The translations under genes and the position numbers were made by a program. From Przewalskia tangutica (taxonomy: Eukaryota; Streptophyta; Magnoliopsida; Solanales; Solanaceae), in the NCBI GenBank assembly GCA_029844215.1, contig CM056736.1, positions 58,775,562-58,839,561 of the forward strand: DNA of 64,000 bases, given 5' to 3'. The notes below the pieces were generated by a model that saw nothing but the letters and a program-made list of their open reading frames with translations, was not told where the DNA came from and ran no database searches. Positions 11,938-23,825 of the stretch are shown here, piece after piece (position 1 is the first letter of the stretch; each line of letters starts with the position of its first letter).

Positions 11938-12380
11938 CGGGTTGACCCGCAACATGGCCTCAACCCGTCCCGGCAACGCGCAAAACACTAGCTCCCCGAT
12001 CCAGAACAATTTCACAAATCACGTTACGAAAACCTAACAGTCTTCTTAGCTCAACTACCCTCTTTCATTTTTACGCTACTCAGGGACTTATCCCAAAAAC
12101 ATAGCTCACGTGCACTATGCACTCCGATAAGGATCAAACATAAGAACACACTTTTACCCGAGATGGCATTTCCTCTAAGGTCTCCACGTATAACATTCTA
12201 AGGTTCACACCTTTTCTATCCCCCAAATCTTACTCAGTTAACTAACCATGATTTCTAATCACAATTAACACGCTGCTATCAGCACACATCACTTACGATA
12301 TACTCATCTTATCACACATACTGATCTCTAGAGGGTTAAGGATATATCTATATCTACTGCTTCACTCCCCTATGTCGTTC
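11938..12380 (-). other. Conserved non-coding block after gag, element A
   Basis: No usable frame. It is closely similar to F 44310-44750, D 31570-32000 and H 60860-61270. It contains an inverted repeat with arms CGGGTTGA/TCAACCCG at 11938-11967. Confidence 0.6.
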
Positions 12381-12389
12381 TAATCAAAC

Positions 12390-13108
12390 CTGCCTCGTAG
12401 GGCGCATAGCTAAGGAAGGTGACGAACTACCCACCGATACTGAAGGCTAAGTCCTCCTACTAGGACATCCTCTCGACATCAGACCCTGACGGTCGTAGGT
12501 ACAACAAGTACCAACTAAAATACGTCATTCCCCGGGATGACATCTGCCATACTGAGAACCGGAAGTCCTGGTGCTCTAACCAACTCCGGCATGCCCCAAA
12601 AGTCCTGAAATCCGTGGAAGACCACTCTGCACTGGCGGAGGTGCATATCTAATCTGTTGGTGAGGCGATCCGCCTCGAAAGTTACCAAAGGACCTTGCTG
12701 CTCTGGCCCTCTTCTGCTGTCCTTGGTTAACCCGTCGATCTCTACGTTTCTTGGCCTGCTGCTCAAGCCTAACTGAAGAATTACTCTTGTACAACCCTCT
12801 CTTAGATAGTCATCAAGACTTGCGGTACATCGGTATACTCTGCGTAGCCAAATCCATAGCTAGTAATGTGGTCGCCTCTTTGCAATCTATATTCTCTGCT
12901 CTGGCCGTGAACGAAGGTTCATATATCATGGTCATAGGAGGCACTGCGGCCGCTGTGCTAAACTCTGCTGGGGCTGGTGACGTAGCATAACTCCCCGAAT
13001 AAAACACCACCCTAGGTGATGACTGGGCCTGTGCCCTCGTAACCCTCAGATTTACTGCAGCGGCTCCTGGTCGCTTTGCCTCTGGGCGGGTTTGCCTACG
13101 CGAGGCAT
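12390..13108 (-). pseudogene. gag: Element A gag lacking its central domain
   Basis: Sense reading starts at the ATG complement near 13108 and runs leftwards. The N-terminal linker is present. It then jumps to LDDYLREGCTRVILQLGLS, which corresponds to LDDYL..C..VALQPGMDI in the gag-only copies. The roughly 200-residue retrotransposon-gag core seen in D and H (FYGSRPEDDPQEFIRQ through LPP.MRRARADRF) is absent. The C-terminal part has a knuckle-like block, but the positions of the second Cys and the His are altered. Element F has the same architecture. The protein would probably not form a normal capsid. Frameshifts are present. Confidence 0.7.
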
Positions 13109-13295
13109 AACGATAAGGGAAAGAATTACGTTAGAGGTCCAACTTACAACACAGCTCTAAGGCACGATCTCAGAGTGAGAAGAAATAGAAACCAATCCTA
13201 AATATCCTATAGCCTCCTGATTATTAGTGTGGTGCACAACACACCGATAATCAAGACTCATCGGATACGGTGCAGACACTTTCCGAGGATTAATC

Positions 13296-13306
13296 GCTCG
13301 ATACCA
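13296..13306 (-). other. Primer-binding site, element A (initiator-Met tRNA type)
   Basis: Plus strand GCTCGATACCA is the complement of TGGTATCAGAGC with one base missing at CAG. It adjoins the inner end of the right LTR, which fixes the element's orientation. Confidence 0.8.
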
Positions 13307-13309
13307 CTT

Positions 13310-16300
13310 TGTCAAGACCGAACCGGGCGTGATCGTGCCTTACCGGGCACCCTAGTGATACAACATCGAGTAATCACGAACATAAAACAAGACATGAAAA
13401 TATTATGAAGTAAGAAACGATGTCGGAGAAAACTTGCCTTACGCATATATATAAATCAATTTAAAACCGACGATTACATCCCATTACAACTCGCCCACAA
13501 CAAGATTTCTGCACTTCTAAGAATGATACGACAACAATGGCGGACGGGGCCCGCCATACCACGAATGTAATTACCTACTACGACGGGACTATACCACCGA
13601 TAAGCCTCGGAGAAACGGAGCTTCCCATACGAATTGTGACCCTAAGAGCGAGGATCAACACGGTGTACCTTTACTGCGGCATGAACGCGCCCAAGGAGGT
13701 CGGTACAACAGTACCAAGTATGTGAAATCAAAATATCGTAAATGAAATCATAATAGTCTATAAAGCGGAGACATGTATGATAACCAAACTACGATCACAA
13801 TAAATGGCAAATATGTCAAGTCGTGGACTCACGCCTCAAAGTCATCACTCAAATGTAACTATGGGTCTCACGCCCATAACATCAATCATGCGTGGAATAC
13901 CTTCCTCACCGCCAGCTTTATGATATAAAAGCACCAAGAAATACACATGAACACGGGTCCCACCTGTCCTAATAAAACAAGACAGGTAAATGCGAAGGCA
14001 TAACCGGCTACTAACACCCACAAGACTAACAGGTCATAAATCAGATCATGATATCTGTCTGCACCGTCACATGATCAAAGCCGTCACTCGCGCGCAGATC
14101 AAATGTGCGCGTCTAGCACCGAACTCTCCGCAGCCGCATAGGCCAACCTCATAGGCCCGCATGAGGTATTCTCGCATCGAGGGTAGCTACTCCCGGCATC
14201 GCCCCGACTCGCGATCCGCATGGCCACAAAGACCGCATGACCACAAGGGCCGCAAACTAACCTGGAACTCCCTTAGTTCCCAATGGATCCCCTGTACCCG
14301 CATCAGGTATTATCGAATCATGGTCCTGCATCACTGAGTCTACCCCGCGACGGAGGCGGCTTAACCTCGAAACAAGTCAAGGTGAGTGGTACAATACCAA
14401 CATAACTACCGAGAGTCAAACAACTTTAAGCGCAGTCGAGGGGAAACCCCTTTACACTAACATCACAAGATACTAACACACGTAGCATCCTAGCATGTTT
14501 ACTTAACAAATCAACAAGAAAGTATTACAAGGCAATCACAAACCAACATAATCAAGTTATATACACAAGGTACTTTCTACTATATGATTAACAAGATCGT
14601 GTTTTTATCCCCAAAGTACTTCATAAATTAACTCTTTAAAAGATACGCATTTTCACAAAAACCACACAATACCCATAGTATATGAAAATAGAGTGATTAT
14701 CTTTTGAAGTAAATCAAAACACTTACCTTTGTAAAATCAAGTAACAACATTATTTTCCAAACGTCCAAGTTTGCCTAATTTCAAATGTTCACGTTTCTTA
14801 TTTTAGAAAGGTTTCGTAGTTCATAGTCTTATTCATTTAAGAATATAATTCTCTTTTAAACCATCTGAGAAACATAAGCCTTATATGTGAGTAGGATATT
14901 CTTGTTTATAACAACCTTATTACAGCAGCCATGATCTAGGAAATATCATTTTGTCTCATCTTAGCTTCTATGCAAATGGAAGTTTCTACTGGTTTTAATC
15001 ACAAACATTTCCTTTTATTAACGCCGATGGTTTGTCGATACACATTCGATTTCAAATCAAGAAAACATTCTTAAGCCGTTATACCTAACTTCCCATAAAG
15101 CTAGTATAACTCTTAAGTTTTCAAAACCAAGTATTACTCTTCTTTCAAAATGATTCAAAAATCTTTTGAAATACTTCAAGTTCTTTATTATCACATAACC
15201 AACGATTATAGTTCAAATCGATTACCTTTAAAAACCACATGTATTTTCTTACATACATAAAGTCATATAACCAACTTCCCATAAAGCCGTTATAACACTT
15301 TATGTTTTAGACCAATCAAATACATTTAACACATGTACGTCTACCGTACTACATAGTTACACACATATCATGCTAGAAGAGATAGGAAGAGGTTCACATA
15401 CCTCGCGACGAGTATCGACTAATAGTAAAACGCTCCAAGTACTTCCAACCGCTTCATTACTCCTTAAGCCAAGTAGATCGCGCCACGCATAGTACTTCAA
15501 CCTATAAGGCCACAAGGCGCTTATTAATATCTAGGTCTTATCGTAGAACATTCTACAGAAAATTCGGCAGCACCTCCCCCCCCGCAACAGCGTAAATCTC
15601 CTCCTCTATCGGGGCCGGCTACCAAGCCAACCAGGGGGGGGGGGTTCTACACGTCTAACCGGACGTGTACAATTCTACTCCACAAGAAACTACACAAGTT
15701 CATGAAATACGATCCTATGTAATTACTGATCGATTCTTTATTCTTGAGCTTAAGTCAAAAGACATTGCCGACAGACTACGTTCCGTTCTATATATAGCAT
15801 ACTTCAACTATATATCTAACAATCATGCAATTTCCAAATACAATAGGGGGACAAGATATTTACCTCGATAAGCCCATAATTATCCAAGTTAAATGTCGAT
15901 CCTTAGCAACGTTTAGCTCCAACTCCGGGTGCTCCAGCCCGCTCCAAACAACCCTTAGAAGTTTCTACGCAACTTCTCCTTAATACTCCAACCAACTATG
16001 GAGATTTCCTAGGGTTTCGGTTTGAGACTAAAAGGACATACGGTAGTATTTCCGGGCTCTACGTATAGAGGTATCTTTGTAATACTACAAGGTATACGGC
16101 TAAGGTAATTTGGGTATAACAACAATACTTTTGAGAGTATTTCCACCAAGAGGGGGGGTATATTTATACGAGACAACACCACAAGGGGGGTGTATACCCC
16201 TCGACCTACCCCACTAGGAGGGGTACTCGGCGAAGGGGAAGGAACTCTCGGCCAGGGGGCCTTTCAAGGGGAGGGAGGCTAGGGCGAGAAGGCTCACACG

Positions 16301-16765
16301 GGGGCGGGGAGGATTTCTAACACTTAGAACAATTTAGGATGAAGAAGTTCATCAAAGGAGGGTATTTATAGGTCAAGCCATGGCCAACCAATGGCCAAGA
16401 TCATGCCAAGTAGTAGGCAAGTGTAGGGCTAGGATTCATCCAAGTACACCTTATCCATCTACCACACCAACCAACACAAAATATCCTACCTACTCCCACA
16501 TGCCCAAATCGTCAATTCCGCCCAACACACCCACCAATGAGAGGGTGCCAAGTGTCGCCCTCTTGTTGGTCCAAAATGTTTCGTCTCTCGGAAAAATTGG
16601 AAATGACATAGCCGGAATTTTCCCTACGAAAGCTGTGGAAACGTTTCGTCGAAAAACGACTCTAACCGGGTGTTGTGAACAAAAATAATTCGGCCAAGCC
16701 TATTTGAAGTTCGAATTTTCTACGTACGTCCCCACGTACATACTCTGGAAATACGGGGTATAACA
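13310..16765 (-). repeat. Element A 5' LTR
   Basis: Begins TGTCAAGACCG at 13310 and ends GGGGTATAACA at 16765, directly before the TSD GTTTC and the resumed copia RT. It keeps the 200-bp segment missing from the partner, including the stem-loop motif at 15070-15117. Confidence 0.9.
16363..16370 (-). promoter_or_regulatory. TATA box, element A 5' LTR (would drive the element)
   Basis: Same TATAAATA context as in the partner LTR, about 400 bp inside the sense LTR start. As the 5' LTR in transcription order it would be the functional promoter. Confidence 0.6.
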
Positions 16766-16770
16766 GTTTC

Positions 16771-17578
16771 GACATAAAGGATATGGGTATTGCAGATGTC
16801 ATTTTAGGGATCAAGATCTCTAATACATCTGACAGACTGGTCTTATCTTAGTCTCACTACATCGAGGATGTGCTGAGAAAGTTTGAGATGTTTGACAGTT
16901 CGCCGATAACGTCACCACTGGATATAAATCAATATATTGATAAAAATTGTGGTGCGCCCATATGCCAAGAGTGATATGTGCAGGTGATTGGTAGTTTGAC
17001 GTACATAACAAACTGCACCCGACCTGATATCGCTTATGTAGTCAACAAGTTGGCTAGGTTTACCCATATTCCAAGTGATGATCATTGAAAAGCATTGAGA
17101 CGGGTACTGCGATACCTAAAATACACACAAAATTATGGGTTACTTATTCGAGATATTCAGCTGTACTAGAGGGGTACAGTGATGCAAACTGGATATCTGA
17201 TATAGAGAACGCCAAGTGCACCAGTGGGTATATATTTACAATTGGTGGTGGGGCTATGTCTTGGAAATTCTCTAAGCAAACTTGCATCGTTCGATCCATG
17301 ATGGAATCAGAGTTTATTGCTTTAGACAAAGTAGGAGAATAAGCTGAGTGACTTCATGACTTCTTAGAGGATATCCCGTGTTGGGATAAACCCGTACCTT
17401 CTGTAATGATCCACTATGACAACCAGTCGACTCTAGGAAGGACACAGACTTGTATGTACAATGGAAAATCTCGTCATATCCGATAGAGACATAAGACCGT
17501 TAGGCAGCTGACTACAACGAGTATTATTTTCATTGATTATGTAAAATCAAAGAAAAACATTGCAGACCCTTTGACTAA
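16771..17578 (+). pseudogene. pol: Ty1/copia RT end and RNase H, resumed after element A
   Basis: The sequence directly after A's TSD reads FDIKDMGIADVILGIKIS, exactly the block that follows '..LKxxFxMKDLG' in copia RT. It proceeds through VIGSLTYITNCTRPDIAYVV and ALRRVLRYLKYTQNYGLL. RNase H (Ty1/copia type) reads GYSDANWISDIENAKCTSGY and SWKFSKQTCIVRSMMESEFI, with the active-site aspartate in YSDANW and glutamate in ESEF. It ends KNIADPLTN at 17578, where element B begins. Stops (for example near 17340) show decay. Confidence 0.85.
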
Positions 17579-19470
17579 TGTTACACCCCGTAATTCAAAG
17601 ACATGTTTAAGAGAATGTAAGTAAGGAACACAAGACTTGAAAAGGGTACGAAAGGAAGAATTGTTTTTCCGACGGAAAATCTTCCGAACGTCGGAAAGGA
17701 GAAATGTTCGTTGGTGAGAATTAGATTCTCAAAATGCATTACAAGAGTATGGAACTTATTATCATTATGGAAATTTATTTGTTTACGAATTTGGTCACGT
17801 GGGGCCCACCCGAGGAATTTTACGTTTTGTGGGGCCCACGAGGGTTACGGAATTTTATGGACGAATGGGAGGGCGACACGTGGCACCCCCCCCCCCACAT
17901 GTCTTGGACGAAATATTTAAGGGTAAAATGGCCATTGACCATTGAAGATGAACAAAGTCTTGCTAGCTTGAGATTGTTGACTAAGTCAAATGCCACTTGG
18001 CTTGATCCTTGTGAAAAGCATCCAAACCACCCATTTGTTCTAATCTAGACCCTCCAATGTATTATATAAGCACACTAGTAGCAAGACTTGTCTTCCAACA
18101 CTTAGAAAAATTAGAGAACACCTTGTTCTTCATTGATTGCTCTCGGGTTCATGAGCATTTCCACACAAAAAATTTTAGTTTGTGGTTCTTTATTCACAAG
18201 ACATTAACCCAAGGTCCCTAAGGGTATTGTAAGGATATCTCAATAGAAAGATTTCGGAAAAACCGCATTTTTACGTTAGTCGCAATGCGAAAACCCAAGG
18301 TGTTCTTCAACTTTGAAGTTGGAAATAGAAGAGGAGTTTTTCACAAGCTTCTAAGGGTTGCAAATATCGGATTGGAATGTCAAGAAAAGGAGTTGGAGTT
18401 GCTAAGGATCGACTTAGGGTTTTGGATCATTTTGAGCTTAAGGAGGTAATAATCTCCGTCTTGCTATTAAAATTCAAGATTTCATGTTGTAGTAGTTAGA
18501 AATGATCATGTGGATTATATTATGAAGAATGATATGTGTTATGGAATATTTGGATGGAATCCGAAAAGTTGCATGATTTAGCCTTTAAGATTGTAATTCA
18601 ATTTAGTTACTAGTTAGTCGTCGCATGTTATCTAAAGAATTGATTAAGGTGGTTATAATTGCTAAGTTGTTTATGACTATATAACATGTTAGACCTAAGA
18701 AGTAGGATTGAAAAAGAATTGGAAAGGACTTTGTGTTATTGAATAAGTTAGCCGAGAATGGCCTTGATTAAGGACTTAGTTGGTATTAATTGTGGGGCGG
18801 AATTTTACACGTATTGTAAGGCGTGTAATCCCCTTTGATTGGTTGTTGTATTGAGCCTTAAATGTGGCGTGTTTGGTTATTGAATTCGGCCTTGAAAAAG
18901 GTGGCAAAGTATGTAGAAACAAAGGAAGTGCTGTCCGATTTTCCGTAGAATTTAGTGACTTTGCACTTAGAATATTATACGTTTGAAGCTAGATGTTAAT
19001 GGACGTATTATGGCCATTATCAAGGTTGAAGTACTTTGGAGCATTTTGCTATTTGTCGATAATCGTCGCGAGGTATGTGAACCTCTTCCTTCTTTTGACA
19101 TGATTCTATGTATGGAATATACATGTGGTATTATTTCATGATTCCTTCTACTCTTAGAAGTTAAGAGGTATGTATGTTGATTTACTCTACGTAAGGGTTA
19201 TGTCTAAGTTATCCTAAGTTCTTACCAAGTCTTATGGGGGATGTTGGTAAGAGTCTTTAGGAGGTATTTTGGAACCAAGTTGACTTGGCTAAGTTACGAC
19301 ACAAATGAGAATAAGTATCGAACAAGCCACTGCAGTGTTAATAAAGGAAAATGTAATGACAATCAATTAAGTTAAAATGAGTAGAATTCTCCATCTGCAT
19401 AGAAGCTAAGATAAGACAAAATTGTATTACATTTTCTAGATCATGGCTACTTGATTAAGATCGTTATAAA
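17579..19470 (+). repeat. Element B LTR, first part
   Basis: Starts TGTTACACCCCGTAATTC at 17579, directly after the copia RNase H sequence. ACTAA at 17574-17578 is the presumed TSD, whose partner is outside the window. Family landmarks are present: TATATAAG at 18063, and TCGTCGCGAGGTATGTGAA at about 19064-19082. Element D cuts it at 19470. It resumes at 48967. Confidence 0.8.
18063..18070 (+). promoter_or_regulatory. TATA box, element B LTR
   Basis: TATATAAG, 485 bp inside the LTR start, the same relative place as in the sister LTRs. Confidence 0.5.
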
Positions 19471-20476
19471 TGTCACGACCCAATCCCGGGGCTCGTGACT
19501 GGTGCCTTACCCGGGCACCCAAGTAGTCATACATCAGAGAAATCAGCGGAATATAAAACATACATATATGAAATAAGAGATAAGATAATAAAACAGGTCA
19601 ACCAAAACGGTTGCCTTCTTGCATATATATAATAAATCTTGAACAGTTACCTTTACAAACCGCCACCTTACTATTACACTCTAAGAGAATGTAACAACTA
19701 TATGACGGGACGGGCTTCGCCATACCCCAATGCAGTAACCTACAACTCGTGAAACATACCAAAAGATAAGCCTCGGAGCGGAGCTTCCCAATCTGAACTG
19801 TGATCCTATGGCGAGGATCAACAACGGTGTATTTCCTCTGCGGCATGAACGCGGCCCCGAAGGAGGTCGATACGGTACCAGTATGTGAAATCGAAAAAAT
19901 CAAAATGAAATCATAATAGTCTATATAAAATGAAGACATATATGATAACAAAACTCTGATTCATAAAAGCGATGTCAAGTCGGGGACTCACGCCTCAAAG
20001 TCATCCTCACGCGTGGAACTCCTTCCTCACCGCGGCGATCTAGGTATAAGTTAGGTGATCGTGTAACATGTCTCGGCCCGTCTCATGGACTCGAGGTGAA
20101 ATCGTATGGAATACATTCTGTCCATCTCATGGACTCGGTATCAAATCGGTGGTATACATTACGGTTCATCCATGAACGCGGTGTCGCATGAAATACATTT
20201 CGGTCCATCTCATGAACTTCGGTATCGTGAAATACATTCGGTTCATCCATGAACGCGGTGTCGAGTGAAATACATTCGGTTCATCCCATGAACGCGGTGT
20301 CGAGTGAAATACATTCCCGGTCCATCTCATGGACGCGGTATCGAGTGAAATACATTCCCGGTTCATCCCATGAACGCGGTGTCGAGTGAAATACATTCCC
20401 GGTTCATCCTATGAACGCGGTGTCGAGTGAAATACATTCCCGGTTCATCCCATGAACGCGGTGTCGTGTGGAATAC
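19471..20476 (-). repeat. Element D 3' LTR, part 1
   Basis: Begins TGTCACGACCCAATCCCGG. It continues at 28869 after element C; the join falls inside the 41-bp minisatellite. Confidence 0.9.
20085..20476 (-). repeat. 41-bp minisatellite in element D 3' LTR
   Basis: Units of the form GAAATACATTCCCGGTTCAT plus CCCATGAACGCGGTGTCGAGT, about nine or ten copies. It continues at 28869-28910 beyond element C. Units vary mainly between CATTCCCGG and CATTCGG. Confidence 0.9.
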
Positions 20477-20836
20477 TGTTACACCCCGTAAATTCTAGAA
20501 GATAGATTAGTTGACAAACATGTGTTGGAAGAATTTTGAGTTTACTTTGGAGTGTTGGACCCCAGTTGTCAAGGATTGTAAGGTGTTTAAAAGGCCTAGT
20601 GTGTAGTCCGTTGAATCTAGGTCCCAACGCAACGAACCGTTCGTCGATTGGACATCGGAGTCAAAAGTTATGGAAGTTTCAAGTTTGGCGCGCAAAGTGA
20701 AGTTGATTTCGGTTCGGGTTGGAAGCGATGGCGCCGATTGTACCGAGTCCGGGTGTTATCGCGTGTTAAATTAATTTCAAGTATAGCGCCGCGGCTGGCG
20801 GGATTTTCATGAAAAGGCTAAAAATCGTGGATATTT

Positions 20837-20844
20837 TATAAAAG
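20837..20844 (+). promoter_or_regulatory. TATA box, element C 5' LTR
   Basis: TATAAAAG, about 360 bp inside the LTR; identical in the 3' LTR at 26014-26021. This differs from the TATAAATACCCC context of the other subfamilies. Confidence 0.6.
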
Positions 20845-22799
20845 AGCCTATGGGAGGGTGACAAGTGTCCTCCCGTCCTTTGACCAGCGAAAAGAGGCAT
20901 ATTTAGGCCAAGTCTTGGAAGACTTGGCCATTTCTTATCAAACCCTCCCAAGAGAAAACCCTCTCCTTCTCTCTAGTTTTGAAGAAAAACCTTGCCTTAG
21001 GAGAGATTGTTGGAGCGGCAAGAAGGAAAGTGTGGGTAAACTTGTGGGAAGGGTGGATGAGTTGGGAAGAAGTGGTAGGAAAGGGCTTTTGTGGGCTTTC
21101 CAAAAGGTAAGAGTTTCCCTCTTGGATTTGAGTTAGTACTTGTGATAGTAGTATAGATCTGTGAGCCCGAGGTCATTATATTTAAGTTTGTATAGATTGT
21201 GAGCCCATTTTGAGGCCGTTATAGTTAAGTTTGTATAGAATTGTGAGCTGAATTTGTAGTTGAGTTGCATGGATTTGGATCTTGTTGTCCCGTGGAAACC
21301 GAAGTGGGCATGTTAGCCTTAAGATTGTAACTACCTTTTGGTGACAAAGTTAGTCGTTGCATGTTGTATAGAAGGGAAATTGTGGTAGTTGAAGATGTTT
21401 AGGTTAGACATCATGTTAACTGAAACTTGAATTGAAATAGAATTGAAAAGGGTTTAGAATGGGTTCTTGTTTTCGACCTTGGATAAAGGTAGTAAGTGTA
21501 GAACCGGGCTTTGCTTTTAGCTTATTCTACGTTCGAACTAGAAGTTAATAGATGTCTTATGACCTTATAGATTGAGGCGCTACGAGTAGCGTATCCTATG
21601 AAGGTTCAAGGGCGTTTTGCTTTTAATCGTCGCGAGGTATGTGATTCTTCCTATCCTCTTGGCATGACTATTTGTGAAATATATAGTGCGGTTGGCACGT
21701 GTTAAAGGAAATTGATTTTCCAAATTGTGTCTTGACTTGTTATGAAGTGTAAAGGGCTTCATTATGTGTAAGAATAGTAAGTCTTATCCGTTAGTAATGG
21801 GCACTCGGTGCTTAAAGAATGAGCCCTCTTGGTCTCATAAAATGTTTATGTGGTAATTGGTTGGTTTAAAACATAAAGGGGTTATAACGGCTTTATGGGA
21901 AGTTAGTTATAACAACTTTATGTGAGTAAAAGAACGGTTGTTGATTGGTGGAAGTTAAGAGACTTGATCTTGTAAGATAAGAGACTTAACTTAGAATTGT
22001 GAAAGATTTGTAATGTATTCAAAAGTTGTAGAACCTCATTCGTGAGTAATGAGTAATACTTGGTTTTTGAAAACTTAAGAGTTATACTAGCTTTATGGGA
22101 AGTTAGGTATAACGGCATAAGAATGTGAAATGGATTTCGAAAGTGGGAACAAGTATCGAACACACCAGGCGCTAATAAAGGAAATGGTTTCGACTAATTG
22201 ATTATATTAAAACCAGTAGAAACCTCCATCTGCATAGAAACTAAGATAAGACAAAATGATATTACATTTCCTAGATCATGGCTGCTTAAATGAGAATCAT
22301 TGATAACAAGTTCTGACTTTTCTTAAAATTCCAAAGAATGAACTTAATGGATTGCAAAGGATAATGTACTGGATTTTGGAAAAGAGAAGTAACTTGAGTT
22401 TGAAAGTATAAATCACTTGTTTTCAAATATCGAACTTTTCTTAAGGGAAAAGTAAAGGACTTGGTTTTAAAAGGTAGGAATACTTGACCTTAAAGGAGTT
22501 AATTACTTGGACTTTTAAAAAGTATACTTGACGTTATGTTAATTGTGTTTGAAGTACGTGTTTTAAACATGAATGTGTGTGATACTATGTGTGATAGTAT
22601 CGTATGGTTTCTACGTAAGAGAGGTCTTTGAAGGAAGGAAAGAATGTAGTATTTTGGGGTTGGAACCCGTTTGTTGACTTAAGCGAAGGTACTTTGAGTT
22701 GTGTGTAACACGCTGTGCTTGTGGTGATAGTTTTGTTGTTGTGCAAGTGTTTGACTTTGTGCTACCGAGTCTCTCGACGGAGGGCGGATATCGGGTGGT

Positions 22800-23105
22800 A
22801 TGATGGACATATCGACACGTTGGGTAGCCGGGTATGCTTCCATTAAGTGTTATCTTGTAAGGTTTGGACATACCGACACGTTGGGTAGCCAGTATGCGTC
22901 CACGTGAGTATTATTCGGTATTTGTTTGGACATACCGACACGTTGGGTAGCCAGTACGTCCACGGTGAGTATTATTCGGTATTTGTTTGGACATACCGAC
23001 ACGTTGGGTAGCCCACGAGTATCGTCCACGATGAGTACTATCTTGTTATTGGGTTGGACATCGCGACACGTTGCAGCCGAGTATGCGTCCACTTTGAGTA
23101 ATGAT
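22800..23105 (+). repeat. 62-bp minisatellite in element C 5' LTR (about 5 units)
   Basis: Units contain GGACATACCGACACGTTGGG then TAGCC and a GTCCACGTGAGTATTATTCGG part. The reverse complement of this unit is the one found in element H, so C and H share a subfamily-specific array. Confidence 0.9.
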
Positions 23106-23633
23106 CTTTCGGCGTGAGTCCACGACTTGATGTGATTTGATTTGGAATCAGATATACGCGTGTATCGTAGTTTGGTTATCATACATGTCTCTGTTTTCCT
23201 TATAGACTATTATGATTTCATTTACGATTTTTCTGCTTCGCATACGCACTGTTATCTTGACCTCGGCGTTCATGCCGCAGTTGAGATACATCGCTTGTTG
23301 ATCCGCGCCCTTTGGATCGTTCGGTTCTCGAAAGCTCCATTCCGGAGACTTTGTCATTTGGTACGGTTCCACAAGTTGTAGAACTTTTTGTACATTCGAG
23401 GTATGGCGGCCTGTCCCGTCGAGAGATGTTATAAAAATTCTTAGAGGTCTGTAAATCTTGATGTGGCGGATTATGCTTGTTGGTGTTAGTTATTTTGAGA
23501 AAAGGTAACCGATTGTTAGCTTGCTTTCCTCTTTTCATTGGTTATCATGTATGAGTTTTAATTTCACGATTTTCTCGATGTTGTTTGACTACTGGGTGCG
23601 GGTAAGGCACGGTCGCGCTTGGTCGTGGCGAAG

Positions 23634-23644
23634 TGGTATCGAGC
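23634..23644 (+). other. Primer-binding site, element C
   Basis: TGGTATCGAGC is TGGTATCAGAGC missing the A of CAG. It lies just inside the 5' LTR. Confidence 0.75.
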
Positions 23645-23825
23645 GCTTAGTCCTCGGAAAGTGTCTACCGTGTCTAAGTAAGTCTTGATTATCGATGTGT
23701 TGTGCACCACATCTATAATCGGGAGGCTGGGACATTTAGGATTGGTTTCTATTCTTCTCATTACGAGATCGTGCCTTAGCCGTGTTGTAAGTTGGACCCT
23801 CCGGCGTGTTTCGTTTTTACCGATT

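Larger units (their letters stand above)
7400..16765 (-). mobile_element. Element A: non-autonomous Ty3/gypsy (Tekay/Del-like) retrotransposon
   Basis: Two long direct repeats (7400-10661 and 13310-16765) flank a 2.65-kb internal region. GTTTC at 7395-7399 and 16766-16770 is the 5-bp TSD. The element is on the minus strand: the initiator-Met PBS complement is next to the right LTR and the polypurine tract is next to the left LTR. The copies are nearly identical over long stretches (e.g. 9241-9470 versus 15361-15600), so the insertion is young. The first bases of the left LTR are disturbed (ACAAGACCC instead of TGTCACGACCC). It encodes only a core-less gag and an integrase tail. Confidence 0.9.
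3397..17578 (+). mobile_element. Host Ty1/copia LTR retrotransposon, visible part, interrupted by A
   Basis: Domain order is gag, zinc knuckle, protease, gag-pre-integrase, integrase, RT, RNase H. Integrase before RT is diagnostic of Ty1/copia. Element A splits the RT at 7399/16766, flanked by GTTTC on both sides. The frame resumes at the matching residue (FDIKDMG) after A. Element B interrupts the end of RNase H at 17578, so the remainder and the 3' LTR lie beyond 64000. Many stops and frameshifts show the copia element is dead and older than every insertion in it. Confidence 0.85.
20477..23630 (+). repeat. Element C 5' LTR
   Basis: Matches 25600-28863. The inner end is degraded (GGTCGTGGCG in place of GGTCGTGACA). 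Contains TATAAAAG at 20837 and the 62-bp minisatellite at 22800-23100. Confidence 0.9.

Noticed and set aside
22800..23105. Regularly spaced 62-bp repeats resembling a CRISPR array
   Set aside because: Contiguous tandem units with no unique spacers, repeated in both LTRs of a plant retrotransposon.
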